Source: UBA4877 sp002399345 (GTDB lineage: Bacteria; Bacillota; Thermoanaerobacteria; Thermoanaerobacterales; UBA4877). From it: a stretch of DNA of 64,000 bases. A program made the position numbers and the translations under genes. This document shows, piece after piece, positions 35,033 to 42,883 of this stretch. The stretch is taken from positions 1-64,000 of the forward strand of contig DAIORT010000003.1 of the NCBI GenBank assembly GCA_036752905.1. Direction: 5' to 3'. How positions within the stretch are numbered: the first letter of the stretch is position 1; each line of letters begins with the position of its first letter. A model generated the notes under the pieces. It had not been told where the DNA came from. It saw nothing but the letters and a program-made list of their open reading frames with translations, and searched no databases.

Positions 35033-35899
35033 CTATTCTGTAAAACCCAATATCAGAAATAAAGCAATGATGAATGCTAAAGCTGATACAATCAACATAG
35101 GATCTAATTTTTTATCCTCCTGCAAAAATACGAGATCACCATCATAGCATCTGGCTTCCATGGCATCATAATAGGCATTTGCTTTTTTCAATGAAATGAT
35201 CAGGACATTACCGGCAATATTTCCGAATGTATAACAGGATGTCTTAAAATCACAATAACCCTGACGGGATTCAGCAGAATTTTTCATGTTTGTAAAAATA
35301 TCCGTCAAAATGAAAATGTATCTATAAATTATATTCATTAATTCTATAATAAGCTTTGGCACATGTAATTTTCTGAGCACACTTATAATCTCGGAGGACG
35401 GGGTAGACAGAGTCATCATCTGAAGAGCACTTACAGCTGCAAAAACCTTTAGAACCAAATATCCCGCTTTTTTAAGGTTTGCCTGTGATGTAAACATATA
35501 GCAAAGGCCTAGATTCAAGTTATACTGACCCATAGGCTGCTTTGAAAAATCAAATGCAATAGCAAAAACGCTGATAACTATAAAAACGACCGGAATAGAC
35601 ATAATCGCCAAATATTCGTGCAATGAAAGTCCACCCTTTATGACTGTAATATATGCCATTGCAATTATAACCGCTGTAGATACATAAGGATTGTCCAAAA
35701 CAATGCAAAGAATCAATATCAAAATAGGGAAAACCACCTTAAAGTCAGAATTCCAGTATCTAATTTTGGAATTATAGGCATAAAAATCAATTGAAAAACC
35801 TTCGCCATGTTTATGCCCGATTCTATGGTGACCATTTTTCACTCCACTGCCATAGGTATTCAAATGCTTAAAATCACTTCCTTTACCCAATGTTAACAT
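35033..35899 (-). CDS. cbiQ: Cobalt ECF transporter T component CbiQ with histidine-rich N-terminal extension
   Basis: Energy-coupling membrane subunit that links CbiO to CbiM. The 288 residues have about five hydrophobic segments and the coupling motif region (MEARCYDGD near residue 250). An unusual N-terminal extension of about 45 residues includes HHRIGHKHGEG, a possible metal-binding stretch. The start codon has only a weak ribosome site. A nine-codon open frame (MNLKEGDEK) ends 15 bases before it and may aid translation. It is the first gene after the second riboswitch. Confidence 0.93.
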   Translation of the reverse strand: MLTLGKGSDFKHLNTYGSGVKNGHHRIGHKHGEGFSIDFYAYNSKIRYWNSDFKVVFPILILILCIVLDNPYVSTAVIIAMAYITVIKGGLSLHEYLAIMSIPVVFIVISVFAIAFDFSKQPMGQYNLNLGLCYMFTSQANLKKAGYLVLKVFAAVSALQMMTLSTPSSEIISVLRKLHVPKLIIELMNIIYRYIFILTDIFTNMKNSAESRQGYCDFKTSCYTFGNIAGNVLIISLKKANAYYDAMEARCYDGDLVFLQEDKKLDPMLIVSALAFIIALFLILGFTE

Positions 35900-35976
35900 A
35901 AACCTTTTAGCCTGTTACTTCTCATCACCTTCCTTCAAGTTCATGCCGGAATTACGTTCGGTATCGGCATCATAAT

Positions 35977-36004
35977 AATAAAAAAACTCCTGCTTTGCAG
36001 GAGT
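35977..36004 (-). terminator. Terminator hairpin in the expression platform of riboswitch 2
   Basis: A perfect 8-bp stem ACTCCTGC/GCAGGAGT (35986-35993, 35997-36004) with a 3-base loop, followed on the minus strand by seven T. It sits between the aptamer and cbiQ. Confidence 0.85.
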
Positions 36005-36079
36005 TTTTGGCATAATTAAACCGTCCAAACAGATGGATTGATCTAAGCACAGCAATATACTTCCCACCGAAGCATTACT

Positions 36080-36232
36080 TATAGTTACAGGCAGGTCTCC
36101 TGGCTCACGCATCATCCTCCTCCGTCCTTCCCGGCCTATGCCAGTGGATCTCGGAATCGTCTTCGTATACAGTAACGGGGGCTGCAGCGGATTTTCACCA
36201 CTTTCCCTTTTAAACTAAGTACCTGAAACCAT
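36080..36232 (-). promoter_or_regulatory. Cobalamin riboswitch, cbiQOMN operon
   Basis: A second cobalamin aptamer, near-identical to the one at 32823-32980. It has the same B12-box, GCATAGGCCGGGAAGG and GCAGCCCCCGTTACTGT blocks on the minus strand. It should switch off cobalt import when coenzyme B12 is abundant. Its terminator differs from that of copy 1. Confidence 0.93.
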
Positions 36233-36247
36233 TATTTATTTAACTTA

Positions 36248-36276
36248 ATTGTATCTGTTTTTTTAAATTAAATCAA
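36248..36276 (-). promoter_or_regulatory. Promoter of riboswitch 2
   Basis: Minus strand TTGATT (36271-36276), 17-base spacer, TACAAT (36248-36253), at the same distance from the aptamer as in copy 1. Confidence 0.75.
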
Positions 36277-36312
36277 GTATTCATAAAGATTGGCGACACG
36301 TCCGTCATACTG

Positions 36313-36341
36313 AAAAACCGGCACCATGCAACGGTACCGGT
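36313..36341 (-). terminator. Rho-independent terminator after the flavodiiron gene
   Basis: ACCGGTACC (36333-36341) pairs with GGTGCCGGT (36317-36325), with one G-T pair. On the minus strand it is followed by five T. It lies about 30 bp past the stop. Confidence 0.75.
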
Positions 36342-36369
36342 TAGATAATCTAAAAAAATGTGATAATTT

Positions 36370-37581
36370 TTATTTCATGGATTCAAGTATAGCATCCGCC
36401 AGCCTATCCAGCTCGGGTTCTTTCTCTTCTTTTAATGTAGAGGCCATACTCAACCGTTCCCCAAGAACCGTCATATTCTTGAGTTCTTTTCTTATAAACT
36501 CTTCTATTAAATCACCCGATTTACAGGCCCAGGATCCATTTTCAATAATGGCAACGGTACGGTTTTGAACATTCAGGGCCTTCATATCCATCAAAAAATC
36601 ATTCATCGCCGGATGAATCCCCAGATTATATGTAACTGAGGCCAACACCAAATGACTGTATCTGAAGGTCTCGGAGATCAGTTGTGAAACATGGGTGGTT
36701 GATACGTCATACATAGCCACATTAGTCTGCCCTTTTTCACATAGCCTTGCAGACAGAGCCTGCGCAGCCGACTCCGTATTGCCGTACATGGAAGCGTAAA
36801 CGATCATGACGCCCTTCTCTTCTGGTATATAACGGCTCCATGTATCGTACTTTTTGATAAAATACATCAAGTCTTTACGCCATACCGGACCATGCAGCGG
36901 ACAAATCAATTTAATCTTATCCATAATACCGCTGGCCTTTTTTAAGAGAAGCTGAATGTGCGGCCCGTATTTTCCCACAATATTGGTCAGGTACCGGCGG
37001 GCATCATCCAGCCAATCCCGGTCAAAGTTCACCTCATCGGCAAACAATTTACCGTCCAGTGTGCCAAAAGTCCCAAAGGCGTCGGCTGAAAATAAAGCAC
37101 CGTTCGTAACATCAAATGTAACCATGGTTTCCGGCCAATGAACCATGGGAGCAAAAATAAAGGTGACGGTGTGTTTACCGAAGGAAAAAGTATCACCCTC
37201 CTTCACTTCAATCAATTCATGTTTATCCACATGAAACCCGAACTGACGCATCAGCATAAAAGCTTTTTCATTACTGATAATTTTAATCTCTGGCCAGCGC
37301 ATCATAATTTCCTCAATGCAAGCGGCATGATCCGGCTCCAGATGGTTGATAACCAGATAATCCAGCGTCCGGCCATTCAGGACATGGTTAATATTTTCAA
37401 GCAGCTGGCGGCAGGCAGACCAGTCTACCGTATCAAACAGGACGGTCTTTTCGTCCAGCAAAAGATAGGAATTATATGTTACTCCCCGTGGAATGGGATA
37501 CACATTTTCAAACAGAGCCAGCCGATGGTCATTGGCACCGACCCAATAAAGATCATCAGTTACATTCCTCACGCAATACAT
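36370..37581 (-). CDS. fprA: Flavodiiron protein (FprA-type A-type flavoprotein, O2/NO reductase)
   Basis: Reduces oxygen to water or NO to N2O at a di-iron site, taking electrons through FMN. The 403 residues have a metallo-beta-lactamase-like domain with the full ligand set (His80-x-Glu82-x-Asp84-His85, His148, Asp167, His230) and a C-terminal flavodoxin domain beginning near VMIVYASMYGNTE (258-270). There is no C-terminal rubredoxin. The electron donor is probably the rubredoxin fused to the acyl-CoA dehydrogenase encoded 21 bp upstream. It is the last gene of an Rrf2-led operon. Confidence 0.96.
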   Translation of the reverse strand: MYCVRNVTDDLYWVGANDHRLALFENVYPIPRGVTYNSYLLLDEKTVLFDTVDWSACRQLLENINHVLNGRTLDYLVINHLEPDHAACIEEIMMRWPEIKIISNEKAFMLMRQFGFHVDKHELIEVKEGDTFSFGKHTVTFIFAPMVHWPETMVTFDVTNGALFSADAFGTFGTLDGKLFADEVNFDRDWLDDARRYLTNIVGKYGPHIQLLLKKASGIMDKIKLICPLHGPVWRKDLMYFIKKYDTWSRYIPEEKGVMIVYASMYGNTESAAQALSARLCEKGQTNVAMYDVSTTHVSQLISETFRYSHLVLASVTYNLGIHPAMNDFLMDMKALNVQNRTVAIIENGSWACKSGDLIEEFIRKELKNMTVLGERLSMASTLKEEKEPELDRLADAILESMK

Positions 37582-37602
37582 GTATTATTCCCCCTTTTGA
37601 CA

Positions 37603-39513
37603 TTATTCTTTAATAAAATGATCCTTGACTTCAGAACACTCCGGGCAGCACCAGTCCTCCGGCAGGTCTTTGAACAATGTACCGGGGTCTATGCCGCCAT
37701 CCTCGTCGCCCGCTTCCGGTATATATTCGTAGCCGCACCCACTACAGATATAGCGTGGTCCAATCGGTTCGGGCTGCGGCATTACCGGCCGCTTGATTTT
37801 CACCATGGGCGGCGCAGGCTTTTTTTTGCCGGTATCCAGCGCGGCAGTCAGCAGAGGAAGAATCTCTTTTACATCACCGACAATCCCATAATCACAATTT
37901 TTGAAAATGGGAGCATTGCCATTTTTGTTGACGGCCACAATGGTGGATGCCTCTTTGAGTCCTTTCAGATGCTGAATGGCGCCTGAAATTCCACAGGCAA
38001 TATAGAGATTTCCAACAAATTTCTGACCCGACATGCCCACATAACGGTTAAGCGGCAGATATTTTAAGGTCTCCGCTACTGGCCTCGAACTGCCGATGGC
38101 AGCGCCGGCTGCCCCTGCTAAATCTTCGATAAGTTTCATGTTTTCTTTTCCACCTATACCCTTGCCGGCTGAGACAACCCGTTCGGCCTGGCCAATCGGT
38201 GTATCTTTAGCTATTCCAACAGTAAAGTCATAGCCATCTTTCTTTAGTGCATTAACCAATGAATCAACCTGCTCCTTTGCACTCCCCTCCCGGAAAATGA
38301 TCTTTTTACGAATACCGGTGATGGGAGCGGGTTTGCGCGGCACGCTAGAAGATGATCCGTCATTTCTTGGCTCCTTGCCGAGGATTTGAGACGCAATCAC
38401 CACCCGCTGTATTTCATTGGTTCCCTCATAAATCGTCGTAATCTTGGCATCACGATACATTCGTTCAATATCCATGCCCTTGAGATATCCGTTGCCGCCA
38501 AAAATCTGAAGAGCGTCGTTAGTCACTTCTAAAGCGGAATCGGATGCGTATTGCTTAGCCATGGCGGATTCCATAATATAAGGCTCGTTGTTTTCCTTAA
38601 GCTCGGCCGCGGAATAAACCAAAAGACGAGATGTACGCACCTTAGTTGCCATTTCCGCAATCTTAAATGAGATGCCCTGCTGAAACCCTATGGGCTTTCC
38701 AAACTGGACTCGCTCCTTGGCATAAGATACCGCCAGCTCCAAAGCACCCTGCGAAATCCCGAGGGCCTGTGCGGCAATACCGATGCGTCCCCCGTTTAAA
38801 GTCTGCATGGCTATTTTAAATCCGGCGCCTTCCTTTCCCAGCAGGTTCTCCTTTGGGACCTTTACGTCATTGAAAATCAACTCTGCAGTAGAAGAAGAAC
38901 GAATACCCATTTTGTCATAACTATCACCAAAATCAAATCCCTTCCAACCCTTCTCTACAATAAAGGCCGAAATACCGTGGGTACCGATGTCAGGAGTTGT
39001 AACAGCAAAGATTACATATGTATCCGCAATAGGTGCATTGGTAATAAAAATCTTACCGCCGTTCAGCAAATAATAATCTCCCTTATCCACGGCCGTTGTT
39101 TCAGTTCCGCCGGCATCCGAACCGGCATTCGGTTCGGTAAGGCCAAAAGCCCCTATTTTCTCACCTTTGCACAAGGGTATCATGTATTTTTTCTTTTGTG
39201 CCTCCGTACCATAGGCGAAAATCGGCCAGGTACCCAGTGATGTATGAGCTGAAAGAATAACACCTGTCCCGCCGTCGATTCTCGAGAGTTCCTCCACGGT
39301 AATTGCATAGCTGGTTACATCCAGCCCCAAACCGCCGTATTCCTTTGGGTACGGGATCCCCATCATTCCCATTTTTGCCAGGTCGGTAACGACCTCCCGG
39401 GGAAATTTATTTTCCTTATCCATAAGAAAAGCGGACGGCTTCACCTTTTCTTCCGCGAACTTCCGGATCTTGGCACGTAATTCTTCCTGTTGTTGAGTCG
39501 TTTGAAATAACAT
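37603..39513 (-). CDS. Acyl-CoA dehydrogenase / EtfA FAD domain / rubredoxin triple fusion
   Basis: A 636-residue three-part protein. Residues 1-380 are a complete acyl-CoA dehydrogenase, with FGLTEPNAGSDAGG and the IYEGTNEIQRVVI segment that carries the catalytic glutamate. Residues about 400-560 match the C-terminal FAD domain of electron-transfer flavoprotein alpha (VVSAGKGIGG, SSRPVAETL, YIACGISGAIQHL). Residues 588-636 are a rubredoxin with CxxC pairs at Cys590/593 and Cys623/626. EtfB and the EtfA N-terminal domain are absent. Next to fprA this suggests a built-in path acyl-CoA, FAD, FAD, Fe, flavodiiron protein. That path is inference. The domains themselves are clear. Confidence 0.95.
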   Translation of the reverse strand: MLFQTTQQQEELRAKIRKFAEEKVKPSAFLMDKENKFPREVVTDLAKMGMMGIPYPKEYGGLGLDVTSYAITVEELSRIDGGTGVILSAHTSLGTWPIFAYGTEAQKKKYMIPLCKGEKIGAFGLTEPNAGSDAGGTETTAVDKGDYYLLNGGKIFITNAPIADTYVIFAVTTPDIGTHGISAFIVEKGWKGFDFGDSYDKMGIRSSSTAELIFNDVKVPKENLLGKEGAGFKIAMQTLNGGRIGIAAQALGISQGALELAVSYAKERVQFGKPIGFQQGISFKIAEMATKVRTSRLLVYSAAELKENNEPYIMESAMAKQYASDSALEVTNDALQIFGGNGYLKGMDIERMYRDAKITTIYEGTNEIQRVVIASQILGKEPRNDGSSSSVPRKPAPITGIRKKIIFREGSAKEQVDSLVNALKKDGYDFTVGIAKDTPIGQAERVVSAGKGIGGKENMKLIEDLAGAAGAAIGSSRPVAETLKYLPLNRYVGMSGQKFVGNLYIACGISGAIQHLKGLKEASTIVAVNKNGNAPIFKNCDYGIVGDVKEILPLLTAALDTGKKKPAPPMVKIKRPVMPQPEPIGPRYICSGCGYEYIPEAGDEDGGIDPGTLFKDLPEDWCCPECSEVKDHFIKE

Positions 39514-39571
39514 AAAAGCACCCTCCCTTTTAATACTTGATTATTTTTATCCACTATAGCCGTAAAAAAAC

Positions 39572-39982
39572 TCATTCACCAAAAATAACCTCATTGAGAC
39601 TGTGAGAATCAAGTTCTCTATTCAGTTTATCCTGGATTGAAGAAAGATGAACATGTACTCTGCAAACAGTATCATAGTGCTTCTCACACCACTTACACCG
39701 ATATCCTGGTTTCATGCAAGAGCTTAAAAAAGAATCTTCCTCCATGGTCTGCATCAGCTGAAGAAAGGAAACCTGATCTAATCCGGTTGCCAGCATACAT
39801 CCTCCGTCTGAACCGCGCAAAATCCGGACAAGTCCGCCCCTTTGAAGTTTTTTAAGTATTTTATAAGCAAATTGTTGGGGGATCTGTTCGTTTTGCGCCA
39901 GCTGCGCTGTGGTAAGTCGTCTGCCATCGGCTAGTGCCCGTAGTATGCGCAGGGCATAATCCGTTTCTTTTGTAATAAGCAA
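39572..39982 (-). CDS. Rrf2-family transcriptional regulator with cysteine cluster (TTG start)
   Basis: Winged-helix regulator of the IscR/NsrR/Rrf2 class. The 136 residues show the N-terminal TKETDYALRIL and LAQNEQIPQQFAYKILKKL recognition region, then a cysteine cluster (Cys89, Cys96, Cys99, Cys107) that could hold an iron-sulfur cluster sensing oxygen, NO or cluster status. The start is a TTG with GAGG about ten bases upstream. It heads the operon with the acyl-CoA dehydrogenase fusion and the flavodiiron protein and probably controls it. A strong promoter lies just upstream at 40005-40033. Confidence 0.92.
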   Translation of the reverse strand: MLITKETDYALRILRALADGRRLTTAQLAQNEQIPQQFAYKILKKLQRGGLVRILRGSDGGCMLATGLDQVSFLQLMQTMEEDSFLSSCMKPGYRCKWCEKHYDTVCRVHVHLSSIQDKLNRELDSHSLNEVIFGE

Positions 39983-40004
39983 TCAGATCACATCCTCTTT
40001 TTTA

Positions 40005-40033
40005 AATATATCAAAATGGATAAAAAGTGTCAA
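40005..40033 (-). promoter_or_regulatory. Consensus promoter of the Rrf2/oxygen-reduction operon
   Basis: Minus strand TTGACA (40028-40033), exact 17-base spacer, TATATT (40005-40010), 23 bp before the Rrf2 start. A promoter this close to consensus fits a gene set held off by a repressor. Confidence 0.8.
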
Positions 40034-40158
40034 GTTATATTTTCCAATTTCATAAGTTATTTCAAATGCTTTATAGTTAGATACAAAAAACAAACTCCCG
40101 TAAAAATAACAAAACCATGCAGCTAAAGCCGCACGGCATCCTTTATCATTTCAATTGA

Positions 40159-40249
40159 TGGCGGAGGAGGAGGGACTCGAACCCTCGCGCCGCTTACACG
40201 ACCTACAGTCTTAGCAAGACCGCCCCTTCACCGACTTGGGTACTCCTCC
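40159..40249 (-). tRNA. tRNA-Ser (anticodon GCT)
   Basis: The minus strand folds as a class II tRNA: acceptor GGAGGAG/CTCCTCC, anticodon stem-loop CTTGCTAAG with anticodon GCT, a long variable arm (GTAGGTCGTGTAAGCGGC), T-arm GGTTCGAGTCC, and encoded CCA. It reads AGC/AGU codons. Confidence 0.95.
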
Positions 40250-40282
40250 ACAATCTGCTACAATGAAAAAATATTAAACTTA

Positions 40283-40371
40283 TGGCGGAGAGGGTGGGAT
40301 TCGAACCCACGGCCCCTTACGGAGACACTGGTTTTCAAGACCAGCTCCTTAAACCCCTCGGACACCTCTCC
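40283..40371 (-). tRNA. tRNA-Ser (anticodon TGA)
   Basis: A second class II tRNA just upstream on the same strand: acceptor GGAGAGG/CCTCTCC, anticodon loop CTTGAAA with TGA, a long variable arm, T-arm GGTTCGAATCC, and encoded CCA. It reads UCA and related codons. The two are probably co-transcribed. The stretch 40372-40540 shows nothing further. Confidence 0.95.
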
Positions 40372-40540
40372 AAGCGACACACCAAAGTATAGCATAAATC
40401 ATTTTTAGTGTCAACACTTTTACATGTTATAACAGCAGAAAACTACTCTTACATCACATTAGGAGATTTGTTAAAACAAACCTATCAAGATCGCAATGTA
40501 AGTCAGATCCTTTTATGATAATATATTAATAACAGTAAAT

Positions 40541-42742
40541 TTACTTCTTGCTATCAGGTACAATACTTTCTTTGTTGTCATTTTTTATAATTTTATCTAT
40601 GGCGAGCACGACAATAGGCGGGACCATGTATATGATAAGCGTAGCGGCCGCAACAATTCCCGAGTCATTGGCAACAAGGACAAAAAATGTTCCTATAAGT
40701 CCGCTTATAAAACCTCTGTATAAATACGGATTATCGGCGAATATATTTTTCATAAGGCCACGCGGTTTGTACGAAAGAGCACCCAACACAGCAATGGAAG
40801 CCAGCATGACCCTGCTCCATATGGTATATTTTATCAGCTTCAGATTGGTTGCCAGTTTCCTCAAGGCAATTTCATTCAGCGGGCCGAAACCCTGCACAGC
40901 CACATTTCTTGCCAGCTCCCCTATATGAGTCGCTCCCAGGGACATATCCACAATAAACAAGCAAACAATAACCGCAACCATTACTATGGTTGAATATACA
41001 ATATCCTTAAATGATATCTTGTCTTTAAAAAACATTATGGACATCATTAAAAATGCCATAATCGCAGCTATGGTACCCCCCAGATCTGCACCATAGCTCG
41101 GAGCGGCCATCAAGAATGCTATAAAAAACATCGCGGCAATATTAATAAAGCGTAAATTCTTTGTTTTATCCGAATGCCTATCCATGACACCGGCAACACT
41201 CAGTATAGTCGAGCCTAGCAAAACGCCGGCATATTCATTGCCCAGACCATAGTATCTAGCCCCTCCTATAGGGTCATAACCCAATATTGATGACTTCATA
41301 AGATTTGCGCCCGTAAGGAGGTCGACCGCTATACCCACGGTCGTTAGAATACCTATAACCGTCATTATACTGTAACTATCCTTAAAGGCCCACTTTAAAA
41401 CATAGACCAGTATCGCTGATAGCAGTGTTATTGTAATTAACATGACAGGCAGTGATCGTATGTCAAAAAGAGGTAGTATAAGAAGTATAAACGGGATGAG
41501 CATATCGCCCATAAGCAAATACTTAAGTACATACATCTGTTTTTTAAATACATACATAAACAATAGCGAAACAAGGAGTATGCCTATCTGTACGCCTACA
41601 TACCATGTCACGACAGTCGGCCTCATTACATGTATGGAGGTTATCTTTTGATTTTGTTCGTAGAGGGACCCAAAGCTTCCTTGTCCACCGTACCGCATGG
41701 TATGACCTATCATGTTATCCGGCGTATCCTGGCCAAAATAGTTAAGTATTGACGAGGTAATATCATAATTGGCCACTATTCCTGGCCTCTTGGCCGTGTC
41801 CGAAATGAGATACCCGCTTTTAAGGCCTGGCCCTGCCGCAATTACAGGTGTAAGCATTTCTTGATTCTCCATGGCATCCCTGCCCGGATATGGATTTGCA
41901 ATAACCAGCATATCTTTGGAAAAATCCATCTTGTCAAGCAGCGTACCAATAAAACCGTCTATACTCTTTAAGACCTCCGACCTAACCTTGGGGCCGTTTT
42001 CTTCGGTAGCAAAGCTCATTAAATCATCCGCCCTCGCCATATCGCCGAGGTCTATTACCGTGAGTCCCCCTCTGTCTAAGGACTCATCCAGCTTTTTATT
42101 CAGGTATTTATAATTGGCTTTAAGCAGGAAGGGATATTTCTCGTCCCTTATATTCATTCTGCCGCTCACGTCTCCGAAAGGCACAACCCCGTTTTCATCC
42201 ATCACAATAAGCGGTGCATACCTTCGTTCCTTGTCCGGCCGGTCGCTGTTACCTAATACCGTAACCGGTATGCCGGCTTTTTTTAATGTTTCTCCCAAAA
42301 GACCGGGCTGTACATCCGCACTGTCCTCATTAGCTACACCTATCTGTACCAGGCCGGGAACCACCACCTCGCCTTCCGGCTTCTTACCCGTATAAATGTT
42401 GTAAAATTCCCCGGCTTTTCCGGCTTTGCTGCCTATATACTCCTCGTCGGTGTTGTAACCTTGGCTGGAGTCAACACCGGAGTATGCCCGCGTACCTACA
42501 CCTATGGTCAAAAATGAACCGGGCTCATTTTTCGGCTGCTCGGCATTGGTATTCATAACCGCCACGCCACTTTTATTCATAAGGCGTTTTATATTGGGCA
42601 GGTCGTTATTTTTCATATCATCCATACTCAGCCCGTCGGCTACAACAAAAATAAAGTTTCCCGGGCCTTGCGCGCAGGCAGGAGCGGTTAAACCCAGTAC
42701 CATTATAAAAGTTAATATGTATAAGCATAACTTCTTTTTCAT
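40541..42742 (-). CDS. Membrane protein with extracellular alkaline-phosphatase-superfamily domain
   Basis: A 733-residue protein with a signal peptide (about 1-25, ending ACA). A domain over about residues 28-355 has alkaline phosphatase superfamily features (FVVADGLSMDDM, TVIDLGDMARADD, ANYDITSSILNYFG). About ten membrane segments follow from near residue 380 to 720, with a charged tail. It could be a phosphodiesterase or phosphotransferase acting on cell-surface polymers, but metal ligands cannot be assigned with certainty and the nucleophile is unclear. It appears monocistronic, divergent from the M48 protease gene. Homologues with this layout exist in Clostridia as uncharacterised proteins. 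Confidence 0.8.
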   Translation of the reverse strand: MKKKLCLYILTFIMVLGLTAPACAQGPGNFIFVVADGLSMDDMKNNDLPNIKRLMNKSGVAVMNTNAEQPKNEPGSFLTIGVGTRAYSGVDSSQGYNTDEEYIGSKAGKAGEFYNIYTGKKPEGEVVVPGLVQIGVANEDSADVQPGLLGETLKKAGIPVTVLGNSDRPDKERRYAPLIVMDENGVVPFGDVSGRMNIRDEKYPFLLKANYKYLNKKLDESLDRGGLTVIDLGDMARADDLMSFATEENGPKVRSEVLKSIDGFIGTLLDKMDFSKDMLVIANPYPGRDAMENQEMLTPVIAAGPGLKSGYLISDTAKRPGIVANYDITSSILNYFGQDTPDNMIGHTMRYGGQGSFGSLYEQNQKITSIHVMRPTVVTWYVGVQIGILLVSLLFMYVFKKQMYVLKYLLMGDMLIPFILLILPLFDIRSLPVMLITITLLSAILVYVLKWAFKDSYSIMTVIGILTTVGIAVDLLTGANLMKSSILGYDPIGGARYYGLGNEYAGVLLGSTILSVAGVMDRHSDKTKNLRFINIAAMFFIAFLMAAPSYGADLGGTIAAIMAFLMMSIMFFKDKISFKDIVYSTIVMVAVIVCLFIVDMSLGATHIGELARNVAVQGFGPLNEIALRKLATNLKLIKYTIWSRVMLASIAVLGALSYKPRGLMKNIFADNPYLYRGFISGLIGTFFVLVANDSGIVAAATLIIYMVPPIVVLAIDKIIKNDNKESIVPDSKK

Positions 42743-42824
42743 ACATTACCTCCGAGACATAAAGTGATATTTCCTATTATATCACAATTAGAAGAGATAT
42801 AAAATTATGTTAATTTCTGTAAGC

Positions 42825-42853
42825 TTGAAATAAATCAGTAAAGACAGTATAAT
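42825..42853 (+). promoter_or_regulatory. Promoter of the M48 protease gene
   Basis: TTGAAA (42825-42830), exact 17-base spacer, TATAAT (42848-42853), about 30 bp before the ATG, with AAAGGAAA as ribosome site. Confidence 0.75.
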
Positions 42854-42883
42854 CAAATAAATAACGATGAAAGGAAATGGAAA

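Noticed and set aside
35915..36115. Minus-strand open frame of 66 codons
   Set aside because: It runs through the riboswitch 3' part and its terminator hairpin. Only its last nine codons might matter as a leader frame.
37138..37986. Plus-strand open frame of 282 codons
   Set aside because: It lies fully antisense to the flavodiiron and acyl-CoA dehydrogenase fusion genes, both with strong family support, and has no ribosome site or recognisable domain.
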